Shown piece after piece: positions 37,544 to 45,960 of a stretch of 64,000 nucleotides of DNA (within the stretch, counting starts at the first letter, position 1; every line of letters begins with the position of its first letter). Below the pieces are notes generated by a model, which saw nothing but the letters and a program-made list of their open reading frames with translations, did no database searches and was not told the DNA's origin. The stretch lies in the NCBI RefSeq assembly GCF_004127215.1, contig NZ_QEWJ01000002.1:62001-126000 (forward strand), read 5' to 3'. This stretch comes from Streptococcus oralis (GTDB lineage: Bacteria > Bacillota > Bacilli > Lactobacillales > Streptococcaceae). Both the position numbers and the translations under genes were made by a program.

Positions 37544-39559
37544 ATGTCAAACAATGAAAACGCTAAAGGTACGTTTCGTAAATTTTTAGATAGTTTTAAA
37601 CGTCTCATAAAAAGAGGAAATCAAGAGGAAGAGTTGTCTGCTGCAAGAGAAAATGAGGGTGAGGATACAGAAGTAGTAGGAGAAAGTATATCTCCTGAAG
37701 AAAGTGAAACTTTTCTTATTGATAAGGCTTTAGAGTCTATTCAGTACTACGATCGTTTGGATGTGATGAATATAGGTGAGGAAAGCAGTTCCGAAGAATC
37801 TCTATTGCCAGAAAGTGACTCTAATCTTTCTCAAGAAAAAGAACCAGCTAAGAGTCAAACAGTTAGTGCATCACATTCTTTGGAAACTAGCCTCTCTAAA
37901 ACTATAGATTCTCGAAAAACAAAAGGCTTGAAGAGTACAGCAGACTCCATTTCACTATCATTAAGCCTCGAAAACAAAAAAACATCAAGTAGTTTATCTG
38001 TTCTTGAGTCAGCCTCAGCCAGCCGTTCAACGGAGCAATCACTGAGCGCTAAGACTGCAACATCGCTAAGTGTTTCTATCTCAGAATCCGACTCGGCTAG
38101 TCTTTCTCGAGTAGAGTCACAGACTTTATCTCGTGAGTCCTCTCTCAGCCTTTCGGTTTCAGAGTCCGTCTCAGTCAGTCATTCAGCGGAGCAATCACTG
38201 AGCGCCGAGGCTGCAAGCTCTCTAAGTGATTCTGTCTCAGTATCTGGCTCAACCCATCTTTCTCAAGTAGAGTCACAGATTTCCTCTGTTGAAGATTCTC
38301 TTAGCCTTGCTATTTCAGAGTTCGAATCACAGAGTGCCTATCTTGAACAATCTCTAAGTCAGTATGGTTCTCACTTGCTTAGCCTTTCAGTCTCAGCTTC
38401 GCACAGTGTTTATGCAGAAGAGTCTCTGAGTCAAGCAGCTTCCCTGTCTCATAGTCTGTCGGTTTCGGAGTCGGAATCTTCTAGTGCTTCCATTTCAGTC
38501 TCAACTTCTCACAGTGTATATGTAGAAGAGTCTTTGAGCCAAGCAGCTTCACAATCTCATAGTCTGTCGGTTTCGGAGTCGGAATCTTCTAGTGCTTCCA
38601 TTTCAGTCTCAGCTTCGTACAGTGTACATGTAGAAGAGTCTTTGAGCCAAGCAGCTTCACAATCTCATAGTCTGTCGGTTTCAGAGTCAGTTTCAGCAAG
38701 CCTTTCTGTTTCAGCCTCAGCTTCTGCCTCGCACAGTCTCTACGTAGAAGAGTCTTTGAGTCAAGCAGCTTCACAATCTCATAGTCTGTCGGTTTCAGAG
38801 TCAGTTTCAGCAAGCCTTTCTGTTTCAGCCTCAGCTTCTGCCTCGCACAGTCTCTACGTAGAAGAGTCTCTGAGTCAAGTAGCTTCCCTGTCTCATAGTC
38901 TGTCGGTTTCAGAGTCGGCATCCATTAGCTTGTCTGTTTCAGCTTCAACTTATCACAGTGTATATGTAGAAGAGTCTTTGAGCCAAGTGGCTTCAGAGTC
39001 CCACAGTCTGTCGGCTTCAGAGTCAGTTTCAGCAAGCCTTTCTGTTTCAGCTTCTACTTCATACAGTGTTTATGTAGAAGAGTCTTTGAGCCAAGTGGCT
39101 TCACAATCTCATAGTCTGTCGGCTTCAGAGTCAGTTTCAGCAAGCCTTTCTGTTTCAGCCTCTACTTCTCACAGTGTATATGTAGAAGAGTCTTTGAGCC
39201 AAGCAGCTTCCCTGTCTCATAGTCTGTCGGTTTCAGAGTCAGTTTCAGCAAGCCTTTCAGTCTCAGCTTCGCACAGTGTATATGTAGAAGAGTCTCTAAG
39301 TCAAGAGGTATCCTTATCACATAGTTTCTATGTATTGGAGTCGGTGTCTCACAGTCTGTCATTTGAACACTCCCTTAGTCTATCTGCTTCTGAATCGTCT
39401 TCTCAAAGTTTAGTGATAACAGAATCTCTCAGCGCTAGCCAAGCAGTTTCAAGTGATTTAGTGGCTTCAGAGTCAGCAACTGACAAAATGACTGTTGACT
39501 TTAGTAGCACTACACAAGACTTATCAAAATTAACATTGATAAACAAAAGAAACAAGTAG
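37544..39559 (+). CDS. Serine-rich repeat protein without signal or wall anchor
   Basis: This protein has 671 residues. Residues 1-30 are basic and polar (FRKFLDSFKRLIKR), with no hydrophobic signal. Residues 31-110 are acidic. From about 110 on every second residue is often Ser. Nine copies of a 34-38 residue unit built around VYVEESLSQAAS and SHSLSVSES follow. The end is a short unique tail, KLTLINKRNK, with no LPXTG or membrane tail. Typical serine-rich adhesins carry a KxYKxGKxW signal and LPXTG, so this is unusual. It could be intracellular, secreted in another way, or a truncated adhesin; the next frame stays open after the stop. Function is unknown. Confidence 0.75.
   Translation: MSNNENAKGTFRKFLDSFKRLIKRGNQEEELSAARENEGEDTEVVGESISPEESETFLIDKALESIQYYDRLDVMNIGEESSSEESLLPESDSNLSQEKEPAKSQTVSASHSLETSLSKTIDSRKTKGLKSTADSISLSLSLENKKTSSSLSVLESASASRSTEQSLSAKTATSLSVSISESDSASLSRVESQTLSRESSLSLSVSESVSVSHSAEQSLSAEAASSLSDSVSVSGSTHLSQVESQISSVEDSLSLAISEFESQSAYLEQSLSQYGSHLLSLSVSASHSVYAEESLSQAASLSHSLSVSESESSSASISVSTSHSVYVEESLSQAASQSHSLSVSESESSSASISVSASYSVHVEESLSQAASQSHSLSVSESVSASLSVSASASASHSLYVEESLSQAASQSHSLSVSESVSASLSVSASASASHSLYVEESLSQVASLSHSLSVSESASISLSVSASTYHSVYVEESLSQVASESHSLSASESVSASLSVSASTSYSVYVEESLSQVASQSHSLSASESVSASLSVSASTSHSVYVEESLSQAASLSHSLSVSESVSASLSVSASHSVYVEESLSQEVSLSHSFYVLESVSHSLSFEHSLSLSASESSSQSLVITESLSASQAVSSDLVASESATDKMTVDFSSTTQDLSKLTLINKRNK
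38402..39324 (+). repeat. 102-114 bp coding repeats in the serine-rich gene
   Basis: Nine tandem units contain the core for HS(V/L)YVEESLSQ. Unit length varies between 34 and 38 codons because of gain or loss of Ser-Ala or Ser-x pairs. All units stay in frame, as expected for length variation by recombination under selection to keep the frame. Confidence 0.85.
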
Positions 39560-39890
39560 ACGCTGAAGAGATAGACTTCGGTCTATATCTGAATGAGGAG
39601 ATTGTACATGAATCCGTATCATTCATCCTTTCGTTTTATTTGAAAGGAGATGCTCTTATTTTCTATCGAAACCTTGGGGAAGACCAGACTGGTCTTCCTC
39701 TTTTTGATAGTCTAGGAGGTAGGCTTACAAATGATATGCTTGTTAAAGTTACGAAAATACGAGGGAATTTCAGAAAGTTGAGAGAATGTAGTATCTGAAC
39801 AGAGTTGATTGAACGGTTGAATCTTTATCGTAACTATTTAACTAGAAAGCTAGAACAACTAGCTTAATGACTTGCTTTTTCAGATTTTTG
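39560..39890 (+). other. Degenerate region after the serine-rich gene
   Basis: No intact gene is seen here. In the frame one base behind the serine-rich ORF there is an uninterrupted reading frame from about 39514 to 39798 (protein-like text such as EEIDFGLYLNEE). Another frame carries ERLNLYRNYLTRKLEQLA ending with TAA at about 39868. They may be remnants of a longer C-terminus or of another gene broken by frameshifts. A perfect terminator palindrome at 39678 lies inside, which weakens the coding reading. Confidence 0.4.
39678..39705 (+). terminator. Terminator after the serine-rich gene
   Basis: A perfect 10-bp palindrome (GGAAGACCAG and its complement with one central base) is followed by TCTTTTT. 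Confidence 0.75.
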
Positions 39891-39958
39891 TCAGTTGAGC
39901 GTTAAAATAGGACATTTGAGAAGAGGGGAGGGATTTTATCTTTCTTGCAGAGTATAAT
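39891..39958 (+). promoter_or_regulatory. ComE-binding direct repeat and comM promoter
   Basis: TCAGTTGAG (39891-39899) and ACATTTGAG (39912-39920) are separated by 12 bases. This is the spacing and sequence of ComE sites in pneumococcal early competence promoters. TATAAT follows at 39953-39958. The gene should be switched on by competence-stimulating peptide through ComD/ComE. Confidence 0.85.
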
Positions 39959-39983
39959 TATGTATACGAAGGGGGTACTGAAA

Positions 39984-40607
39984 ATGATGAAATCAATTCG
40001 CATCTTATTGTTACTGGCTTTGCTTCAGATTAGTCTGAGTAGCTGCTTGCTGTGGAAGGGAGCCATCTTAACCTTAAAGCAGTCAAGCACTTATTTTCTA
40101 GTGTTTATCGTATTGGCATCAGGTCTGTGTGCGGGCATGAATTTCTTTTATACTCGAGATCAGGATGTTCATAGCATTATAAACAGTCAGAAAAAAGTGA
40201 AACTATTTTATAGTACCTTGTTGGTCTTAAACCTAGTAGGTGTCTGTCTGGTGTTGTCGGAGACTATTTTAACACAGACAGCTTTTCAGCAAGAGCTGGT
40301 AGATCTTTTCTTGCCCTCCTTCTTTTTCTTGTTTGGCATTGATTTACTTGTCTTTTTGCCGTTTGAAAAATACAGCCGAGATTTGGGAGCAACTCTCAAT
40401 AAGAAAAAAACGGTTGTCCTGACAGTTCTGGCAACCTTGCTGTTCTTGAGAAATCCAATGACAGTTTTATCCATTGTTTTTTATGTCGGTTTGGGATTCA
40501 TTTTTGCTCGGTTTTTATTTCCAAAATCTATGAGAAGAGAATTTTCCTTTTACGGTCATGTGATCCGAGATATTTTACTTGTTAGCGCCGTGTGTATATT
40601 CTTTTAA
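39984..40607 (+). CDS. comM: ComM, competence-induced fratricide immunity protein
   Basis: This integral membrane protein has 207 residues and six to seven hydrophobic helices. The start at 39984 is 8 bases after AAGGGGG; a second ATG directly follows. The frame extends upstream to 39945, but that start lies before the promoter's start of transcription. Identity rests on the ComE repeat, the membrane topology and the position just before tsaE-GNAT-lytR-cinA-recA, as in S. pneumoniae. ComM protects competent cells from their own CbpD and other murein hydrolases. Confidence 0.8.
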   Translation: MMKSIRILLLLALLQISLSSCLLWKGAILTLKQSSTYFLVFIVLASGLCAGMNFFYTRDQDVHSIINSQKKVKLFYSTLLVLNLVGVCLVLSETILTQTAFQQELVDLFLPSFFFLFGIDLLVFLPFEKYSRDLGATLNKKKTVVLTVLATLLFLRNPMTVLSIVFYVGLGFIFARFLFPKSMRREFSFYGHVIRDILLVSAVCIFF

Positions 40608-40696
40608 AAACACTTTTCGATCAATAAAAATCTCTTATTTTACCAAAGTTGTTATAGTAAGTTTGTAAAGAAAATTTACATAAAAGAAAACTTTTT

Positions 40697-40710
40697 GGTA
40701 TAATAGTAGC
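40697..40710 (+). promoter_or_regulatory. Extended -10 directly before tsaE (leaderless)
   Basis: TGGTATAAT (TATAAT at 40699-40704) ends 6 bases before the ATG. No Shine-Dalgarno sequence fits, so the mRNA is probably leaderless. Confidence 0.6.
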
Positions 40711-41154
40711 ATGTACACAAAAAATGAAGAAGAGCTGATCAATCTGGGAGAACGCCTAGGGACCTTACTCCAAAAAAACGATGTTTTGATCTTGTCTGGA
40801 GAACTGGGTGCTGGTAAAACAACCTTTACAAAGGGTCTTGCCAAGGGCTTGGGTATTCATCAGATGATCAAAAGTCCAACTTACACCATCGTGAGAGAGT
40901 ATGAAGGTCGTTTGCCACTTTACCACTTGGATGTCTATCGGATTGAAGGGGATGCTGATTCTATTGACTTGGATGAGTTTCTCTTCGGTGGTGGTGTGAC
41001 CGTTATTGAGTGGGGCCATCTTTTAGGTAAGGATTTACCAGATTCCTATTTGGAGTTGGAACTCTTGAAAGAAGCTGAGGGTCGTCGCCTCTATTTTACC
41101 GCTCAGGGTTCTCGTGCTGAACAACTGATTAAGGAGCTTCAAGATGGAGTATGA
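40711..41154 (+). CDS. tsaE: tRNA threonylcarbamoyladenosine biosynthesis ATPase TsaE
   Basis: This 147-residue P-loop protein has Walker A GELGAGKTTF (residues 31-40), the SPTYTIV segment and the VTVIEWGH segment of the family. It works with TsaB, TsaC and TsaD to make t6A37 in tRNAs that read ANN codons. Its end overlaps the next gene by 11 bases, so they are co-translated. Confidence 0.93.
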   Translation: MYTKNEEELINLGERLGTLLQKNDVLILSGELGAGKTTFTKGLAKGLGIHQMIKSPTYTIVREYEGRLPLYHLDVYRIEGDADSIDLDEFLFGGGVTVIEWGHLLGKDLPDSYLELELLKEAEGRRLYFTAQGSRAEQLIKELQDGV

Positions 41155-41665
41155 ACTTTGTATTCGTGAGGCTGAATCTCATGATGCCGCTGCTTTGGTT
41201 GCATTCTTGGATCTAGTTGGTCAGGAGACAGATTTCACCAGTTTGGATGAAAATGGTATCCTGATGACAGAATCTGAAATGGCTCTTTTTATTGAAAAGC
41301 AAGCGACTTCAGATAACCAAATCACTCTCCTAGCCTTCCTGAATGATGAAATTGCAGGTGTTTTGAACATCACGGCAGAGCAGCGTATACGGATTCGCCA
41401 CATCGGGGATATCTTTTTGGTCATCCAAAGGAAGTTTTGGAATCATGGCTTAGGAAGCATGCTCCTTGAAGAAGGTATTGAGTGGGCTAAAACTAGTGGA
41501 GTTTTGCATCGTTTGCAGCTCAGTGTACAAAAGCGCAACGAGGCAGCTATCCACCTCTATTCAAAATTTGGATTTGTTACAGAAGGCTTACAAGAAAGAG
41601 GAGCCTATTTAGAAGAAGGGATATTTTTAGACGTTTACCTGATGGGTAGACTGATAGATAAGTGA
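41144..41665 (+). CDS. GNAT family N-acetyltransferase
   Basis: This 173-residue GNAT-fold protein has IGDIFLVIQRKFWNHGLGSMLL (acetyl-CoA binding, motif A about residues 86-107). A C-terminal EAAIHLYSKFGFVTEG is typical of RimJ/PhnO-like enzymes. The substrate is unknown. It overlaps tsaE and is followed after 4 bases by the LytR gene. This order is conserved in the pneumococcal locus. Confidence 0.88.
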   Translation: MEYELCIREAESHDAAALVAFLDLVGQETDFTSLDENGILMTESEMALFIEKQATSDNQITLLAFLNDEIAGVLNITAEQRIRIRHIGDIFLVIQRKFWNHGLGSMLLEEGIEWAKTSGVLHRLQLSVQKRNEAAIHLYSKFGFVTEGLQERGAYLEEGIFLDVYLMGRLIDK

Positions 41666-41669
41666 TAAG

Positions 41670-42704
41670 ATGGTAAAAAAAATAATCGGAATGCTATTAG
41701 CTTTTCTAGCAGTAACAGCTTTAGGTGTGGGTGCTTATGCCTATACTATTTATTATCAAGGAACTGAAACCTTAAGTAAAAAAACTTATAAGAAAATTGG
41801 TGAAGAAACCAACGTTATTGAAGCGACAGAACCTCTAACTATTCTCTTGATGGGGGTGGACACGGGAAATGAGGAACGTCTTGATCCTTGGGTAGGGAAC
41901 AGCGATTCCATGATTCTCTTGACAGTCAATCCAAAAACCAAGAAAACCACTATGATGAGTTTGGAACGGGATATTTTGACTAAGATTGATCTTGGGAAAG
42001 GACAAGTTCAGGAAGCAAAACTCAATGCTGCCTATGCCAATGGTGGTGCAGAGTTGGCTATTTCAACTATTCAAAAAATGATGAATATCCATATCGATCG
42101 TTATGTCATGGTTAACATGAAGGGATTGCAACAGCTAGTTGATGCAGTTGGGGGAATCACAGTAAATAACACACTTGGTTTCCCAATTTCCATTACTGAC
42201 CAAGAGGAGTTTAATAAAATCTCAATCGGAGTCGGTGAGCAGACTTTGAATGGTGAGGAAGCTTTGGTATACTCACGGATGCGTTATCAGGATCCTGAAG
42301 GGGATTATGGTCGTCAAAAACGTCAACGTGAAGTCATTCAAAAAATTGTGGAAAAAGTCTTGAGTTTGAATAGCATTAGTCATTATCAGGCAGTCCTAAA
42401 AGCGCTCAGTGAAAATATGCAGACCAACATAGACCTTTCAGCGAAAAGCGTACCTCAATTACTTGGTTATCAAGATTCTTTTAAAAATATTGAGACACTT
42501 CAACTTCGTGGTGAAGGCGAAGAATTACAGGGAATCTCTTACCAAATCGTAACGAGAGAGCATATGCTAGAAATGCAAAATCTCTTGCGCCGTTCCCTAG
42601 GGAGAGAAGATGTGACGGAGCTGGAGACCAACGCTGTTCTGTATGAAAATCTTTATGGTCGAACAGCACCTTCCACAAATGCTTCAAACGAAGAGATAGA
42701 ATAA
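41670..42704 (+). CDS. lytR: LytR-CpsA-Psr family cell-wall glycopolymer ligase
   Basis: This 344-residue protein has one N-terminal membrane helix (residues 5-26) and an extracellular LCP domain. Key segments are LLMGVDTGNEE (about 58-68), NSDSMILLTVNP, MSLERD and YSRMRYQDPEGDYGRQKRQREV, which hold the conserved Asp/Arg residues that bind the polyprenyl pyrophosphate. LCP enzymes attach teichoic acid or capsule to peptidoglycan. A short hairpin lies between this gene and cinA. Confidence 0.92.
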   Translation: MVKKIIGMLLAFLAVTALGVGAYAYTIYYQGTETLSKKTYKKIGEETNVIEATEPLTILLMGVDTGNEERLDPWVGNSDSMILLTVNPKTKKTTMMSLERDILTKIDLGKGQVQEAKLNAAYANGGAELAISTIQKMMNIHIDRYVMVNMKGLQQLVDAVGGITVNNTLGFPISITDQEEFNKISIGVGEQTLNGEEALVYSRMRYQDPEGDYGRQKRQREVIQKIVEKVLSLNSISHYQAVLKALSENMQTNIDLSAKSVPQLLGYQDSFKNIETLQLRGEGEELQGISYQIVTREHMLEMQNLLRRSLGREDVTELETNAVLYENLYGRTAPSTNASNEEIE

Positions 42705-42752
42705 AACTAAGAATCAAATCGTGGGAAATTTCCTGCGATTTTTTCAAAAAAA

Positions 42753-42760
42753 TTCGAATA
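42753..42760 (+). promoter_or_regulatory. cin-box-like element before cinA
   Basis: TTCGAATA differs by one base from the SigX cin-box TACGAATA and has T- and A-runs directly upstream. It lies 18 bases before the cinA ATG, with AGGAGG between. Competence induction of cinA-recA by SigX is expected. Confidence 0.65.
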
Positions 42761-42777
42761 GATAAGTAGGAGGAAAC

Positions 42778-44034
42778 ATGAAAGCAGAAATTATTGCTGT
42801 TGGAACAGAAATTTTAACAGGGCAGATCGTCAATACCAATGCTCAGTTTTTATCAGAGAAACTAGCCGAAATCGGGGTAGACGTCTACTTCCAAACAGCA
42901 GTGGGAGATAATGAAGCTCGTCTTTTGTCCTTGCTTGAGATTGCGAGTCAACGTAGTAATCTTGTGATTTTGACAGGGGGCTTGGGACCAACTGAGGATG
43001 ATTTGACCAAACAAACTCTGGCAAAATTTTTAGGAAAAGATCTAGTGTTTGACCCTCAAGCACAAGAGAAATTGGATATCTTCTTTGCTCATAGACCTGA
43101 CTATGCTCGGACACCGAATAATGAGCGCCAAGCCCAAATTGTAGAAGGGGCAACTCCACTGCCAAATGAGACAGGTTTAGCAGTAGGAGGGGTGTTGGAA
43201 GTGGATGGTGTGACCTACGTGGTTCTCCCAGGACCGCCAAGCGAGTTGAAACCCATGGTATTAAATCACCTCTTACCCAAGTTGATGACTAGCAGCAAGT
43301 TGTATTCACGAGTGCTCCGTTTCTTTGGGATTGGTGAAAGTCAGTTGGTGACCATTTTAGCGGATTTGATTGATAATCAAACCGACCCGACCTTGGCTCC
43401 GTATGCCAAAACGGGAGAGGTGACCTTGCGTTTGTCTACAAAAGCAGTCAGTCAAGAAAAGGCTGATCAAGCACTGGATATCCTAGAAAATCAAATATTG
43501 GATCGCCAAACTTTCGAGGGGATTTCTCTACGAGAGATCTGTTATGGATATGGGGAAGAAACCAGCCTCGCAAGTGTCGTAGTAGAAGGGCTAAAGAAGA
43601 GACAGAAAAGCATTACTGCGGCAGAAAGTTTGACGGCAGGTCTCTTTCAAGCGACATTAGCAGACTTTTCAGGCGTTTCTGCCATCTTTAATGGCGGTTT
43701 TGTCACTTACAGTTTAGAAGAAAAGTCTAAGATGCTGGAAATTGCTGAGCAAGAGCTGAAAGAACATGGGGTCGTTTCTGAGTTTACGGCTCGAAAAATG
43801 GCAGAGCAGGTACGGCTTAAGACTCAGTCTGACTATGGAGTCAGTTTGACGGGTGTGGCTGGGCCAGATAGCCTAGAGGGGCATCCAGCTGGCACAGTTT
43901 TTATTGGACTGGCACATGTAAAAGGGACAGAGGTTATCAAGGTTAATATCGCAGGACGTAGTCGAGCAGATGTTCGACATATCGCGGTCATGCATGCCTT
44001 TAACCTAGTTCGCAAGGCTTTATTAAGTGACTAA
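42778..44034 (+). CDS. cinA: Competence/damage-inducible protein CinA
   Basis: This 418-residue two-domain protein has an N-terminal MoaB-like ADP-ribose pyrophosphatase domain ([10 protein letters not shown] at about residues 66-75; PGPPSE). The C-terminal NMN deamidase domain shows [19 protein letters not shown] and GVAGPD. It is known to bring RecA to the membrane during transformation and to recycle pyridine nucleotides. It lies 54 bases before recA and shares its competence-induced transcript. Confidence 0.95.
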   Translation: MKAEIIAVGTEILTGQIVNTNAQFLSEKLAEIGVDVYFQTAVGDNEARLLSLLEIASQRSNLVILTGGLGPTEDDLTKQTLAKFLGKDLVFDPQAQEKLDIFFAHRPDYARTPNNERQAQIVEGATPLPNETGLAVGGVLEVDGVTYVVLPGPPSELKPMVLNHLLPKLMTSSKLYSRVLRFFGIGESQLVTILADLIDNQTDPTLAPYAKTGEVTLRLSTKAVSQEKADQALDILENQILDRQTFEGISLREICYGYGEETSLASVVVEGLKKRQKSITAAESLTAGLFQATLADFSGVSAIFNGGFVTYSLEEKSKMLEIAEQELKEHGVVSEFTARKMAEQVRLKTQSDYGVSLTGVAGPDSLEGHPAGTVFIGLAHVKGTEVIKVNIAGRSRADVRHIAVMHAFNLVRKALLSD

Positions 44035-44088
44035 CTTTTGATATAATAGTAGATAGGTCTTAGGACTATTAGAATACAGGAGAATAGA

Positions 44089-45240
44089 ATGGCGAAAAAA
44101 CCAACAAAAAAATTAGATGAAATTGGGAAAAAATTTGGGGCTGACCGTGAAAAAGCATTGAACGATGCCCTGAAATTGATTGAGAAAGACTTTGGTAAAG
44201 GATCAATCATGCGCTTGGGTGAGCGCGCGGAGCAAAAAGTTCAAGTGATGAGTTCAGGCTCATTGGCTCTGGACATTGCTCTTGGTTCAGGTGGTTATCC
44301 TAAAGGACGTATCATCGAAATCTATGGACCGGAGTCATCTGGTAAGACAACGGTTGCCCTTCATGCGGTGGCGCAGGCGCAAAAAGAAGGCGGTATTGCT
44401 GCCTTTATCGATGCGGAACATGCTCTTGACCCAGCCTATGCTGCGGCCCTTGGTGTGAATATTGATGAGCTGCTCTTGTCACAACCAGACTCAGGTGAGC
44501 AAGGTCTTGAAATTGCAGGAAAATTGATTGACTCAGGTGCAGTTGACCTCGTCGTTATTGACTCAGTTGCGGCCCTTGTACCTCGTGCAGAAATTGATGG
44601 GGATATTGGAGATAGCCACGTTGGTTTGCAGGCTCGTATGATGAGCCAGGCCATGCGTAAACTCGGAGCTTCTATCAATAAAACCAAAACAATTGCCATC
44701 TTTATCAACCAATTGCGTGAAAAAGTTGGAGTTATGTTTGGAAACCCAGAAACAACTCCTGGTGGACGTGCTCTGAAATTCTACGCTTCAGTCCGTTTGG
44801 ATGTTCGTGGAAGCACACAAATCAAGGGAACTGGTGACCAAAAAGATACCAATGTCGGTAAGGAAACCAAGATCAAGGTCGTGAAAAACAAGGTGGCTCC
44901 ACCGTTTAAGGAGGCCTTTGTTGAAATCATGTACGGAGAAGGAATTTCTAAGACTGGTGAGCTCTTGAAGATTGCAAGTGATCTCGATATCATCCAAAAA
45001 GCAGGAGCTTGGTACTCTTATAAGGGTGAAAAAATCGGGCAAGGATCTGAAAATGCTAAGAAATACTTGGCGGATCATCCAGAAATCTTTGATGCCATTG
45101 ACCATCAAGTTCGTGTTCAATATGGTTTGATTGAAGATGAAGAAGGGACAACCCCTACTTCTGTAGTTGAAGATTTAGCACCTAACCAAGAAGTAACACT
45201 TGACCTAGGCGATGGACTTGAAATCGAAATTGAAGAATAA
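44089..45240 (+). CDS. recA: Recombinase RecA
   Basis: This 383-residue recombinase has Walker [10 protein letters not shown] (about residues 80-88), the Walker B region [12 protein letters not shown] and DNA-binding loops L1/L2. An acidic streptococcal tail ends it. It does homologous recombination, SOS coprotease-type functions and transformation. Besides the cinA read-through it has its own extended -10 (TGATATAAT, 44039-44047) and an AGGAGA site. A strong terminator follows. Confidence 0.97.
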   Translation: MAKKPTKKLDEIGKKFGADREKALNDALKLIEKDFGKGSIMRLGERAEQKVQVMSSGSLALDIALGSGGYPKGRIIEIYGPESSGKTTVALHAVAQAQKEGGIAAFIDAEHALDPAYAAALGVNIDELLLSQPDSGEQGLEIAGKLIDSGAVDLVVIDSVAALVPRAEIDGDIGDSHVGLQARMMSQAMRKLGASINKTKTIAIFINQLREKVGVMFGNPETTPGGRALKFYASVRLDVRGSTQIKGTGDQKDTNVGKETKIKVVKNKVAPPFKEAFVEIMYGEGISKTGELLKIASDLDIIQKAGAWYSYKGEKIGQGSENAKKYLADHPEIFDAIDHQVRVQYGLIEDEEGTTPTSVVEDLAPNQEVTLDLGDGLEIEIEE

Positions 45241-45243
45241 CAT

Positions 45244-45274
45244 AAAAAGTAGCAGATAGGAACTGCTACTTTTT
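45244..45274. terminator. Bidirectional terminator after recA
   Basis: A 12-bp perfect stem (AAAAAGTAGCAG and its complement) serves recA and the converging acetyltransferase gene. Confidence 0.85.
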
Positions 45275-45296
45275 ATATTTGCTTCAGATGAAAGAG

Positions 45297-45851
45297 CTAA
45301 TGATCGCTAAAACGACGATACTCGATATGAAAGTCAAAATAATGCTCATCCTGTAACTTTTGGAAGATGTCGCGATAGGCTTCTTCGTCAAAATAGTCGC
45401 CACGATAGAGGATTTCAAAACTCAAACCATCGTACTCAAGGAAAGCGTTGGCTGTTTTAAAGCCATTTTGTCGATAGAAGTCCATTCTAGCCTTCCTTTG
45501 CTCCAAGTTATCGCATTCTTCATCCAATCGCTCGACTTCGAGTAACATGGTTCGCTGGTAAAAATCAGTCAGCTTTTCGATGATTTCTTTTCCATATCCG
45601 TGGCTTCTCAAGTGGGGCATGATGGCAAAAAAACTGATATAGAAGGCCTTTGGATTGGAGATGGCAAAAGCAAAGCCGACAAACTCTTCTTGATTATAAA
45701 AGGCAAAAAAGTGAGCATCTTCTCGGTCCTGATAGCGTAAAAATTCGGATAAAGGAACGCGTTCCTCTTCGGGGAAGGCTTCAATATTTAATTTTTCAAC
45801 TTTTTCAAGATCGGGAAATGCATCGGTTATTAATTGACTGGTCAAACTCAT
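45297..45851 (-). CDS. GNAT family N-acetyltransferase
   Basis: This protein has 184 residues when started at the ATG at 45851, which follows AAGGAGG by 6 bases. The longer frame from 45899 contains the promoter (TTGCTT-17-TATAAT on the minus strand). The GNAT core shows FVGFAFAIS, AFYISFFAIMPHLRSHGYGKEI (motif A) and MDFYRQNGFKT. The substrate is unknown. It is divergent from dinF with a shared short intergenic region. Confidence 0.8.
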   Translation of the reverse strand: MSLTSQLITDAFPDLEKVEKLNIEAFPEEERVPLSEFLRYQDREDAHFFAFYNQEEFVGFAFAISNPKAFYISFFAIMPHLRSHGYGKEIIEKLTDFYQRTMLLEVERLDEECDNLEQRKARMDFYRQNGFKTANAFLEYDGLSFEILYRGDYFDEEAYRDIFQKLQDEHYFDFHIEYRRFSDH

Positions 45852-45926
45852 AAATGACCTCCTTTTCTTGATTATAGCAAATTGTTTCTCTGTAAGCAAT
45901 TGATTGCAAACTTAGTTATAGAGCCT

Positions 45927-45955
45927 TGTCGCTCCTCTAGAAAGCTGATATAATA
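45927..45955 (+). promoter_or_regulatory. dinF promoter ending 5 bases before the ATG (leaderless)
   Basis: TTGTCG, a 17-base spacer and TATAAT (45950-45955, extended by TGA) make a strong promoter. The ATG is at 45961 and no ribosome binding site is present. Confidence 0.7.
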
Positions 45956-45960
45956 GCTTT

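Noticed and set aside
38589-39362. Minus-strand ORFs with repeated sequence
   Set aside because: They are antisense shadows of the Ser-rich coding repeats.
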